From Nitrospira sp. (GTDB taxonomy: Bacteria; Nitrospirota; Nitrospiria; Nitrospirales; Nitrospiraceae), in the NCBI GenBank assembly GCA_005116955.1, contig SWDI01000002.1, positions 609,316 to 673,315 of the forward strand: a DNA stretch of 64,000 nucleotides, read 5' to 3'. The notes under the pieces are model-generated. The model had not been told where the DNA came from, made no database searches, and saw only the letters and a list, made by a program, of their open reading frames with translations. Both the position numbers and the translations under genes were made by a program. Each line of letters starts with the position of its first letter. Within the stretch, counting starts at the first letter, position 1. Below are positions 26,074 through 34,663 of this stretch, piece by piece.

Positions 26074-26213
26074 CGTCCGAATCACACGTCTTGCCGTATG
26101 GCGGATTTATGTAGGTGACGGATCAGCGAGCATTACGGCATTTCGACGTAGGCTCAATCCGATCAGGAACTAGACTATGAGTGATCCATTGTTTCGGACC
26201 ATCTGAACAGAAT

Positions 26214-27146
26214 ATGACGGGAGCGCTTACAAGAGACATGGAAAACCATACGAGCCGTACGCCTCACAAAACCTATGTCTTAACGATCGATGTCGAGATT
26301 GATGCAGGTCCAAAGTGGAAGACCTCAAATCCGGCAACGTATGAGGGAGTCTATCGGGGTATTCCTCTCTTGCAACGGCTGTGCGAATCCTATGGAGTGA
26401 AGCCAGTGTACCTGATTAGTCCGGCAGTCCTGGTGGATCCACGCTCGGTTGATTTACTCAAGTCGCTCGATCGCGAGACGTGCGAATTGGGTGCGCACCT
26501 GCACGGCGAATATATTGGCCCGATGGCAACGTTTCCGGGCCCAGACTTCAGCGGCTGCGACCCACAAGAGATGCAATGCGAGTACGACAAGGACATCGAG
26601 TTTGGGAAACTTCAGAATCTCACTCGGAAGTTCACTGATTTATTCGGCTATGCCCCAACATCATTTCGTGCTGGTCGATTCGGCGCCAGGGGATGGACCG
26701 TGGAATGCCTCGAACAACTCGGTTACACGCATGACACCAGCGTCACTCCATTTCGCAATTGGAACAACATCGCTGACTTTTCCACCGCGACCACCTTATC
26801 GCCCTACCATCCTTCCAAGGAGAACATCTGCGCACAAGGCGATTCGCAAGTGGTGGAAGTGCCGGTATCCATCACACCCGAACTCGAGTGGCTCCGGCCC
26901 ACGGTGAGGAAATTCTCCGATTTTACCCAATGCCAAAAGGTGATCGATTGGTACGAGACCCACGTAACGCCGACGGTCCTCTGCAGTATGTTTCACAATG
27001 TTGAATTGACCCCCAATACAAGTCCCTATTGTAAAACGGAGGAGGACTGCCAGGAATTGCTCAATCGCGTTGAGCAGACCTTCCAACTCCTGAACGAACG
27101 GGGCTATGTTTTCAAGACACTCAGCCAAGTGACAATCGATGGATAA
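26214..27146 (+). CDS. Polysaccharide deacetylase-like protein
   Basis: About 310 residues of the NodB/CE4-like fold. YVLTIDVEID near the N-terminus supplies the conserved Asp region, GAHLHGE the His-x-x-x-His type metal site, and FRAGRFGARGW the next family motif. FHNVEL near residue 260 provides the late His. The pattern is close to WalW-like and other polysaccharide deacetylases encoded in glycan loci. No signal peptide or TM segment is seen, so it probably works on a cytoplasmic glycan intermediate. Start is uncertain: GTG 26181, ATG 26214 and ATG 26238 are all in frame with weak ribosome-binding sites. A 140-base gap precedes it, enough for a separate promoter. Confidence 0.8.
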   Translation: MTGALTRDMENHTSRTPHKTYVLTIDVEIDAGPKWKTSNPATYEGVYRGIPLLQRLCESYGVKPVYLISPAVLVDPRSVDLLKSLDRETCELGAHLHGEYIGPMATFPGPDFSGCDPQEMQCEYDKDIEFGKLQNLTRKFTDLFGYAPTSFRAGRFGARGWTVECLEQLGYTHDTSVTPFRNWNNIADFSTATTLSPYHPSKENICAQGDSQVVEVPVSITPELEWLRPTVRKFSDFTQCQKVIDWYETHVTPTVLCSMFHNVELTPNTSPYCKTEEDCQELLNRVEQTFQLLNERGYVFKTLSQVTIDG

Positions 27147-27221
27147 TGGCAACCATGCGTGTGCGATCAATGAAAATGCAACACGAACAACGTTCCATCA
27201 CCAGTGTGACGGAGTAGGCCG

Positions 27222-28214
27222 ATGTACCGAGTCCTGATCATCGTGGATAAATTGGGCTGGTCCTATGATGCGATTGCCAGAGGACTGGTCAACTCCACGC
27301 GTCGTGACGATCTCTCATTCACCATCGTTCCTCTCGAAGGGGGACTCGAGGACATTGAACGCGAACACGACACATACGATCTCGTCGTGGCCATGGGTTG
27401 GACCCTCGTCATGTCCAAGAAACCTAAGCATCGGTACCGGCATGAGTTGACATTCCTGGATCGGAAAAAACTCGTCACGGGCATCCATTCTCACCGATCG
27501 TGGGACGGGTATACGTCGCTTCCCAATACCTGCCCTGCTCCCCCGACAGAATTGATTGAGCAACTGTCTTGTTTGCGAAGCGTCAACGCTATTAGTCGTC
27601 GACTATTCAATCTCTTTCGCAAGGCGGGGCTAACAAACGTGGTCTTAACGGAAAACGGCGTGGATGCCGATCTCTTTTCACCTGCGCGCCCTATTTCCGT
27701 TGATCGACAACGCCCGCTGGTTGTCGGATTTTGTGGCAGCACCAACATCGACAAGCACGACTATTTGAAAGGATATTCGGAATTCATCGCGCCGCTTCAA
27801 GATCTTCCGAATGTCGAAGTCAAGGTACTGGGCGGCAAGGGAGACCAGCGGGTGAGTCGAGTGGAGATGCCGAACTTGTACAGTCAAATTGATCTGTACA
27901 TCTGTGCCTCAACGTCTGAAGGTTTTTCCCAGAGCGTTCTGGAGGCCTCTTCATGTGGTCGCGGAGTGATTTCTACACGAGTCGGCGGCTGCGAAGATCT
28001 CATCACGGAAGGGCATAACGGGGTTTTTATCGATCGTGATCTTTCGGCCATCAAGCGCCTAGTCACCAAGTTAGAAGCAGATCGGGTGCTCGTACGCCAA
28101 CTAGGGGAGCACAATCGGCAACGAATCTTGGAACGCTACGCCTGGACCATCCAGGGACCGGTCTGGTTGGAATTCATCGAGTCCAATCTCAAGGGATGTA
28201 TCAGCTTGGTGTGA
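27222..28214 (+). CDS. GT4 glycosyltransferase
   Basis: 330 residues, GT-B fold, no signal peptide. The C-terminal domain has the donor site CASTSEGFSQSVLEASSCGR (EX7E type), GRGVISTRVGGCEDL, and a typical trailing segment of helix residues. The N-terminal domain is shorter than usual for the family (KLGWSYDAIARGL at the start). It starts 75 bases after the deacetylase and is followed one base later by the next gene, so the two are translationally linked. Donor and acceptor unknown. Confidence 0.82.
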   Translation: MYRVLIIVDKLGWSYDAIARGLVNSTRRDDLSFTIVPLEGGLEDIEREHDTYDLVVAMGWTLVMSKKPKHRYRHELTFLDRKKLVTGIHSHRSWDGYTSLPNTCPAPPTELIEQLSCLRSVNAISRRLFNLFRKAGLTNVVLTENGVDADLFSPARPISVDRQRPLVVGFCGSTNIDKHDYLKGYSEFIAPLQDLPNVEVKVLGGKGDQRVSRVEMPNLYSQIDLYICASTSEGFSQSVLEASSCGRGVISTRVGGCEDLITEGHNGVFIDRDLSAIKRLVTKLEADRVLVRQLGEHNRQRILERYAWTIQGPVWLEFIESNLKGCISLV

Positions 28215-28215
28215 A

Positions 28216-29379
28216 ATGGAGAAATTGACCATTATCTGCTCGGGACAGACGGCCAAGACTACCGTCGGCCACATTGACCATGTGATGGCCTATCCAGTTG
28301 GTCTGCAACGGCTCGGTCATGACGTCTATGTGATGGAGCGGGTCGGCTCGAATCGATGCGTCGATGCCTCCGGCACCAGCGTGCCCTTCGACCAATGGGA
28401 TGGTCGGCGGCATTTCGAAACCGTCATGAAGGAGTATGGGATCTGGCCACGATGTTGTTTGATCTACAAGCAGGGAGAAGCGACCCATGGCATGACCTAT
28501 ACCGATGCGGTGGCGGTTGCCAAGCGTAGTCAGCTACTCCTGACGCGAAGCGGACAGATCAGCAAAGTCCCAGAAATTTTTGAATCTCCCCGGCAACGCG
28601 CCTATTTTGATGGAAACCCCGGTAATACCCAGGTGTGCCTGGAACAACAGGGACCGGAGTACGAGTCGCTCCGCCAGTATGACCACCTCTTTACACTAGG
28701 TTTGAATATCGGCACGGCCCGCTGCCCTCTCGCCACGGGAGGTCGGCAATGGTATCCGATGGTCCGCCCTGTAGTATTGCCAATGTGGCCTGCCCAGTCT
28801 GCGCATGATACAAAACGATTCACCACCATTTCCACCTGGAAGGGACGAGCGACCTTCAACTGGAACGGACAGCACTCCGGAGAAAAATCAGATAATTGGA
28901 TGAAATTCATCGAACTCCCACAGCACACCGATCAGGAGCTCGAAATCGCCTTGCGAATCAGCCAGCCTGAGCATGAGACAGACTCGACGGTCTTTCGCCA
29001 GAACGGATGGTCTCTCTCAGACCCGGCACATCTGCATACCTTTCAAGATTACGCGACCTACATCAGGCAGTCCCGCGCCGAATTCAGCGTGGCTCATAAC
29101 CGATATGTTGAATTTGTCACCGGCTGGGTTAGCGACCGAACTCCCCTCTACCTGGCATCGGGGAAACCGATCCTTGTCCAATCAACCGGCATTGAATCGC
29201 ACCTGCCGACAGGCAAGGGGCTGCTCACATTCCGCACGATGGATGAGGCACTTACGGGCATCGAGGACATCAACAGGGATTATCTGGGCCATTGTCGTGC
29301 GGCGCGAGACATCGCTGAAACCTATTTCGATGCCGATCGCGTACTCACAAACATCCTGGCGCGCGTGGGGCATGGATGA
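28216..29379 (+). CDS. GT-B glycosyltransferase-like protein
   Basis: 387 residues. The start (TIICSGQTAKTTVGHIDHVM) and the C-terminal part (VTGWVSDRTPLYLASGKPIL, then STGIESHLPTGKGLLTFRTM) resemble GT-B glycosyltransferases, where 'YLASGKPIL' is in the donor-binding region. The EX7E motif is not obvious, so it is a divergent member or may have a changed activity. The gene begins right after the GT4 gene and overlaps the following kinase gene by four bases, so it is clearly in the operon. Confidence 0.65.
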   Translation: MEKLTIICSGQTAKTTVGHIDHVMAYPVGLQRLGHDVYVMERVGSNRCVDASGTSVPFDQWDGRRHFETVMKEYGIWPRCCLIYKQGEATHGMTYTDAVAVAKRSQLLLTRSGQISKVPEIFESPRQRAYFDGNPGNTQVCLEQQGPEYESLRQYDHLFTLGLNIGTARCPLATGGRQWYPMVRPVVLPMWPAQSAHDTKRFTTISTWKGRATFNWNGQHSGEKSDNWMKFIELPQHTDQELEIALRISQPEHETDSTVFRQNGWSLSDPAHLHTFQDYATYIRQSRAEFSVAHNRYVEFVTGWVSDRTPLYLASGKPILVQSTGIESHLPTGKGLLTFRTMDEALTGIEDINRDYLGHCRAARDIAETYFDADRVLTNILARVGHG

Positions 29380-30782
29380 TGTCGACCACCCACAGTCCGT
29401 TGAATATTGACCAGGTTTCCCAACCATCGGCCGCCACCGATTGGGCGACCATGCGTCGAACCTTCCAACGGTTCACGACTTCCATGGGCGCTGTTCAAAT
29501 CCTTCGCTCCTGTGTCCCAGAGCTCTCCACTGGTACGTATGAAATCAGCGACTGCGTCATCCTCGATGCAAAACTGAAAACGTATCTCAAGCCGACGAGC
29601 AAGAGTAAATCCACACTGTCCGCCTGCTATCAGCTCACGCTGAGAGAAGGATCAACTGATCCCTCGTTCCAGCGCATCATCTACGTGAAGGTGTTTCTCG
29701 GCGGTCGCAGCAGGGAAGCCTTTCGTCTGCTCACTCAAGGAGGAATGTCAGACTCCGAGTTTCACGATGCGGTGAGCCATGTGCCGGAGTACGATCTGAT
29801 TCTCTGGAAATTCCCCCATGACCCAGCCCTTCCTCATTTACGCCAACTTGTCGATCTTCTAGCCGTCGAGCAACACCTCCCTGTAGAAGGCCTGAGGCAG
29901 ATCGGCATACAGGGAACCGCTCAGGTCTTGGCGCAGCACGTCGTGAATTATCGGCCCGAGATTCGCTGCACCAATCGGTACAACCTTTACGATTCAACTT
30001 ACGATCGAACCGACCAATTGTTTGGGAAAACGTTCGGCAACTCACAGGGGCAAACCCTCCATGAGCGCCTGCAATACTTCTGGGACCGGTCCCTTGCCGA
30101 CCAGGAGGCGATGACCATTGCGCAGCCTCTTGGCTACAGCCCTGAGATCAATACCGTGTGGCAGTATGGAGTGCCTGGCACGCCGCTTCTCCAAGTACTG
30201 GACACCTCCAATTACAAACACTACATGGCAGCCGTCGCCAAAGGCCTCTCCTCACTACACACCAGCAACGTCGCTGGCCTCGCAACCCATTCGCCGGACG
30301 ACCATCTGGTCGAGATCCGCAAGAAACTGACGAAACTCTCCGATGCACTTCCACAGCTCTCGGAGATGTTTGAGAATATCGCGAATGATATCGAACAGAC
30401 CACGCCCCATTCATCGACGATGCCATTTCGCCCCATCCATTGGGACTTTCATGTTGATCAACTGCTTGCCGACAACAGGACACTCGTCTTCTGTGATCTC
30501 GATGAACTTATCATCGGCGATCCCGTACAGGACCTGGCAAACTTCGTGGTGGATCTCCAGTTCCGCCATGCAGATCAGGAATTTGTGCGTCTCATCACAA
30601 CCGAACTGTGTCATCAATACCAGAGGTTGGTGGACTGGACGGTCTCAGTCGAGCGGTTCGCTTGGCATGTTCGCCTCCAATTGGTGAACAAGGCCTACCG
30701 CCATTACTTACGGTTTGCACCGGCTTTCGACCAGACTGTCGAGCGAATTATGAGATTGGCCCAGAGAGGAATACTCCAATGA
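29376..30782 (+). CDS. Aminoglycoside-phosphotransferase-like kinase, copy 2
   Basis: 468 residues. The catalytic region reads IHWDFHVDQLL (Asp357), a W replacing the common R, followed by LVFCDLDELIIGDP as the metal motif. An N-terminal segment (LKTYLKPTSKSKSTLSACYQL) parallels 'YKPGKSCVLSYDL' of the 23960 kinase, showing that the two are paralogues with the same two-part layout. It overlaps the preceding gene by four bases and the next by four (ATGA). Two related kinases in one locus suggest phosphorylation of two different sugars or glycan ends. Cytoplasmic. Confidence 0.78.
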   Translation: MMSTTHSPLNIDQVSQPSAATDWATMRRTFQRFTTSMGAVQILRSCVPELSTGTYEISDCVILDAKLKTYLKPTSKSKSTLSACYQLTLREGSTDPSFQRIIYVKVFLGGRSREAFRLLTQGGMSDSEFHDAVSHVPEYDLILWKFPHDPALPHLRQLVDLLAVEQHLPVEGLRQIGIQGTAQVLAQHVVNYRPEIRCTNRYNLYDSTYDRTDQLFGKTFGNSQGQTLHERLQYFWDRSLADQEAMTIAQPLGYSPEINTVWQYGVPGTPLLQVLDTSNYKHYMAAVAKGLSSLHTSNVAGLATHSPDDHLVEIRKKLTKLSDALPQLSEMFENIANDIEQTTPHSSTMPFRPIHWDFHVDQLLADNRTLVFCDLDELIIGDPVQDLANFVVDLQFRHADQEFVRLITTELCHQYQRLVDWTVSVERFAWHVRLQLVNKAYRHYLRFAPAFDQTVERIMRLAQRGILQ

Positions 30783-32818
30783 GAGACGAGTTGTCTGACA
30801 AGACAGCTGTGGCTGAGAAACCGCGAGTGCTCATCTATTGTCAACACGTCTTGGGAATGGGCCATCTCATCCGAAGCATGACCATCGCACGAGCATTAAA
30901 TGGCTGCACCGTCGTGTTTGTGAATGGAGGCGAATCCATCTCCGGCATGGACATTCCATCGTGGGTCACGATCGTCAACTTGCCACCGATTACCTCTGAC
31001 AGTGAATTCCAAGGGTTGAACATTCACAGCAAGGACACCACGCTTGAACAGGTTCAACGAGCCAGAAAGAACATGCTGTTCGAACTCGTCGATCATTTCC
31101 GTCCCGACGTCATGATTATTGAGCTCTTCCCCTTTGGGAGAAAGCGATTTGCGTTCGAATTGCTGCCGTTACTGGCACACATCCGTCTTTCCGCCTCTTC
31201 GACAAAAGTCGTCTGCAGTCTGCGGGATATCCTGGTCACCAAACCGGATCAGACTCGCCACGAAGATTGGGTGGTCAGCCTCATGAACCGGTACTTCGAC
31301 TTGCTGCTGATCCATTCGGATCCGACGTTCCAGACCCTGGATGAGACCTTTTCACGCTGCCGAGATCTTCGATGCGACGTCCAATACACTGGCTTCGTCA
31401 CGCAGGACTCCGACATGTCGATGAATGTCCAGACAATAGACGGCCAACCAACCTCCGATGGCGTACCGCTGATTCTTGTTAGCGTCGGTGGGGGCCGCGT
31501 GGGACATGAGCTGCTCGACAGTGCCATTCGCGCCTCTGTTCTGCTTGTGCCGACCGTCCCTCATCGAACGTTGCTGTTCGCGGGCCCCTACATGCCGGAT
31601 CATCAGTATGAACCACTCCATGCACTTGCGATTCAACACCCACATATTGAAGTCCGCCGCTTCACCGCATCGTTCCAGTCGCTGATGCGACAAGCTGCAC
31701 TGTCCATCTCAATGGCCGGCTATAACACCTGTATGAATCTGTTGAATACCGGCACTCGCGCCCTGGTGTGGCCTTTTACCGGCAACAAGAATGACGAACA
31801 AACCATTCGTGCCAGAAAACTGGAACAACGCGGGCTGCTGACCCTATTGGAACCACCCGATCTCAGGCCAGAGCGGTTGGCAGAAAAGATTGCGGCCTCC
31901 CTGAATCATTCTCAGGTTCTCTCTGGTCATTCCATCAATACCCATGGCGGACGAGCGACGGCCATGGCAATTGAACGGCTTGTCGCGCAGCCACACAATC
32001 GGACCACTCACACGACAGTGGCTTCAGTATCCAGGAGTCAGCCTGACCACTGGCTCACCGGGTTCAAACAGTTCCTTGATGCAAAAGAAGCCGCGGGACG
32101 GACCCTCCACCTGTTTCTTCGCGATGATGATGTCGATGAGGACGAAGACTCGTTGAAGCACCTGCTCGACTTGGCGCTCGCCCGAGGCGTGCCGATGAAT
32201 CTTGAAATTATCCCCGGACGGCTCACGCCAGCCTGTACGGCCGCCCTCAAGAATGCCCTACGAGCCGATCATGCCCTATTGAGCCTCAACCAACATGGGT
32301 GGATGCACAGTAACCACGAGATGGAAGGACGCAAGTGCGAGTTTGGCTCTTCCCGTTCATTCACACAACAGCTGAATGACATTGCGCAGGGGAAAGCGAT
32401 CCTTGAAGGGACGTTTGACGAGTTGTTCTTCCCCGCCTTTACACCACCGTGGAACCGCTGCACGACAGACACCTATCGAGTGCTTGATGAACTCGGCTTT
32501 CAGGTCTTCTCGAAGGACCGTGGGAAGGACCGTCTGACCGAGTACCGTTTCTCAGAGATTTCCACAACACTGGATCTCTACACCTGGAAAGCAGGGGCTC
32601 GCATGAAATCTGCGCGCGAGATTGTTCGTGACCTGATGGTTCAGTTGGATACGCTCCCCTTCGTGGGACTGCTGTTACATCATAAGGTCATGGCCGAGGA
32701 TGCCTTCAAGTTTCTGGATCAGATACTCTGCGAGCTTCGCTGCTCCTCCGTGGTGAGATTCCATACGTTTCAAACACTGTTTCCACTCGTGGCAGGATCA
32801 CAGATGGTGCATCGATGA
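30779..32818 (+). CDS. Fusion of MurG-like glycosyltransferase and polysaccharide deacetylase
   Basis: 679 residues from the ATG at 30779, overlapping the previous stop. Residues about 15-430 are a GT28-type GT-B enzyme: HVLGMGHLIRSMTIA at the N-terminus and SISMAGYNTCMNL near 320, parallel to 'SMGGYNT' of the 15844 protein. Residues about 440-679 are a deacetylase-like domain with LFLRDDDVDEDE, LNQHGWMHSNHE and FFPAFTPPWNR, the usual Asp/His set of the NodB-like superfamily (DUF2334-type). The fusion would allow sugar addition and N-deacetylation on the same intermediate. No membrane segment. Four-base overlap with the ABC exporter gene. Confidence 0.82.
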   Translation: MRDELSDKTAVAEKPRVLIYCQHVLGMGHLIRSMTIARALNGCTVVFVNGGESISGMDIPSWVTIVNLPPITSDSEFQGLNIHSKDTTLEQVQRARKNMLFELVDHFRPDVMIIELFPFGRKRFAFELLPLLAHIRLSASSTKVVCSLRDILVTKPDQTRHEDWVVSLMNRYFDLLLIHSDPTFQTLDETFSRCRDLRCDVQYTGFVTQDSDMSMNVQTIDGQPTSDGVPLILVSVGGGRVGHELLDSAIRASVLLVPTVPHRTLLFAGPYMPDHQYEPLHALAIQHPHIEVRRFTASFQSLMRQAALSISMAGYNTCMNLLNTGTRALVWPFTGNKNDEQTIRARKLEQRGLLTLLEPPDLRPERLAEKIAASLNHSQVLSGHSINTHGGRATAMAIERLVAQPHNRTTHTTVASVSRSQPDHWLTGFKQFLDAKEAAGRTLHLFLRDDDVDEDEDSLKHLLDLALARGVPMNLEIIPGRLTPACTAALKNALRADHALLSLNQHGWMHSNHEMEGRKCEFGSSRSFTQQLNDIAQGKAILEGTFDELFFPAFTPPWNRCTTDTYRVLDELGFQVFSKDRGKDRLTEYRFSEISTTLDLYTWKAGARMKSAREIVRDLMVQLDTLPFVGLLLHHKVMAEDAFKFLDQILCELRCSSVVRFHTFQTLFPLVAGSQMVHR

Positions 32819-34647
32819 CGGTTTCTGATACGGCGCTGCGGGGACGCACACGATTCCGAGAAATCGTGGTCTCCCACTTGTGGTCGGCAAAAAGGCACAT
32901 TGGTGTGGCCGTTGGCTGCCTATTGGGCATGACATGCATGGAGCTTTTGGCGCCATGGCCGTTCAAAATCATTTTCGACTATATCCTCTTGCAGAAGCCG
33001 ATGCCGCCGTCGCTGTCCTTCCTTGATGCACTGTATCAAGCTTGGCCTCTGCTGATATTGATCGGTCTTGCCGCCTCGACGGCCGTCATCGCGGTTCTCA
33101 GCGGAGCACTGTCCTACGGGCAGTCTTTTGTCGTCAGCAAGATCGGCCATCGCTTGGTCCATGCCATCCGCCAAGCCTTGTTTTTTCACGTCCAACGCCT
33201 ATCGCTGTCCTTTCACACGCAGGCCCGGTCGGGAGAGCTGCTGGCCAAATTGGCCGGCGACACCAAAACATTGCGGAACGCCTACACGGATATCCCCCTC
33301 TCCGTCGCAGGCCATGCGGTCACGTTTCTAGGCATGTTTGTCGTCATGTTTGTCATCAACTGGCAACTGAGTCTTATCATTCTGGCCACCATGCCGATCG
33401 TCGTCACTGCATTGTTTACCTTGAGTCGAAAGATTCTGACGTCTACCCAAGCTCAACGGAAGCAGGAAGGTCAGATCACCTCACGTCTGAACGAAGTGCT
33501 CTCCTCCATCTCGCTCGTCCAAGCGTTTGGCCGGGAGCGATTCGAACAGCGTCGGTTCGAACAGGAAAGCGCGGGCAATGTGCACACCGGAATTCAGACG
33601 GCCAGAACGACCGCTGCCGTGACACGAGTGGTGTCCGCCATCGAAGCACTGGGAACGGCAGCGACCGTGTGCTTCGGAGCCTGGCAAGTGCTCAAGTCGC
33701 GTATGACACCCGGCGACCTGTTGATCTTTCTAAGCTACGTCAAGAGCTTTTACGGACCGGTGAAAAACCTATCGAAACTGTCGACTCAATTTTCACAGGC
33801 AACGGTCAGCGCCGACCGCATCGCAGATTTACTCGACATCGAGCCCGACATCCAGGACCGTCCCGACGCGGTCAAGGCGACACACCTTCGAGGTGATATC
33901 AGGTTTGAGCACGTGTCGTTCGGATATCTTGAAGGCTGCCCGGTACTACGTGATCTTTCTTTCCAGATATTGCCGGGCCAACGTGTTGCCTTAGTCGGTC
34001 CGTCGGGATCCGGGAAGTCGACCTTAGTCAGCTTGCTCCTCCGACTCTATCAGCCTTCCGGAGGCTCGATCACGTTCGATGGACGAGACCTCGCCGAGTA
34101 TGAGCGCGAATCGCTTCGCCATGAAATCGGTGTGGTGCTGCAAGACACGCTGTTGTTCCGAGCCAGCATCGCCGACAACATTTCGTACGGCGCGGAACAC
34201 GCTGCCCTCGAACAGATCGTGGAGGCCGCTCGAGAGGCAAACGCGCATGATTTCATATTGAGACTGCCTAACGGCTACGAGACCATAATTGGAGAGCGTG
34301 GCAGCACCCTGTCCGGCGGACAACGACAACGAATCTGCCTTGCGCGGGCACTCGTGAAACAACCGTCCATTCTGGTCTTAGACGAACCAACCGCCTCGCT
34401 CGACCAGGAATCAGCCGCCTATATTCGAGAAGCCATCACGCGTATCCACGCCAATCGAACGACGATCGTCATTACCCATCACTTGGTCAGAATGGAGCTG
34501 TTCGACCACATCCTCGTCTTGGATCAAGGCTGCTTAGTCGAACAGGGAACCCACCGAGCGTTACTGGAACGCCACGGACTCTATACCAATCTCTATGCAA
34601 GACAATCGGATGATCTAGTCCCTCTTCAATCGAGCAACCTGACATAA
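32815..34647 (+). CDS. MsbA-type ABC exporter (fused membrane and ATPase domains)
   Basis: 610 residues. Six TM helices in residues about 20-310, then an ATPase domain: Walker A GPSGSGKST (395-403), signature LSGGQRQR, Walker B ILVLDEPTASL and H-loop TITHH-type (IVITHH). It works as a homodimer in the inner membrane. The half-transporter layout matches exporters of lipid-linked or amphipathic molecules (MsbA, HlyB-like without peptidase). In this locus it is the only inner-membrane transport protein, so it presumably moves the glycan or glycolipid made by the upstream enzymes across the inner membrane. The gene overlaps the upstream stop by four bases and is followed 16 bases later by an outer-membrane channel gene. 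Confidence 0.9.
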   Translation: MTVSDTALRGRTRFREIVVSHLWSAKRHIGVAVGCLLGMTCMELLAPWPFKIIFDYILLQKPMPPSLSFLDALYQAWPLLILIGLAASTAVIAVLSGALSYGQSFVVSKIGHRLVHAIRQALFFHVQRLSLSFHTQARSGELLAKLAGDTKTLRNAYTDIPLSVAGHAVTFLGMFVVMFVINWQLSLIILATMPIVVTALFTLSRKILTSTQAQRKQEGQITSRLNEVLSSISLVQAFGRERFEQRRFEQESAGNVHTGIQTARTTAAVTRVVSAIEALGTAATVCFGAWQVLKSRMTPGDLLIFLSYVKSFYGPVKNLSKLSTQFSQATVSADRIADLLDIEPDIQDRPDAVKATHLRGDIRFEHVSFGYLEGCPVLRDLSFQILPGQRVALVGPSGSGKSTLVSLLLRLYQPSGGSITFDGRDLAEYERESLRHEIGVVLQDTLLFRASIADNISYGAEHAALEQIVEAAREANAHDFILRLPNGYETIIGERGSTLSGGQRQRICLARALVKQPSILVLDEPTASLDQESAAYIREAITRIHANRTTIVITHHLVRMELFDHILVLDQGCLVEQGTHRALLERHGLYTNLYARQSDDLVPLQSSNLT

Positions 34648-34663
34648 GCACCAACATGTTTTT

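Noticed and set aside
23960-30782. Antibiotic-resistance kinases
   Set aside because: The APH fold is shared with sugar kinases and the genes are embedded by overlap in a glycan operon, so resistance is not supported.
33042-33896. Long alternative-frame ORF within the ABC exporter
   Set aside because: The exporter frame carries TM helices and all ATPase motifs; the other frame is a codon-bias shadow.
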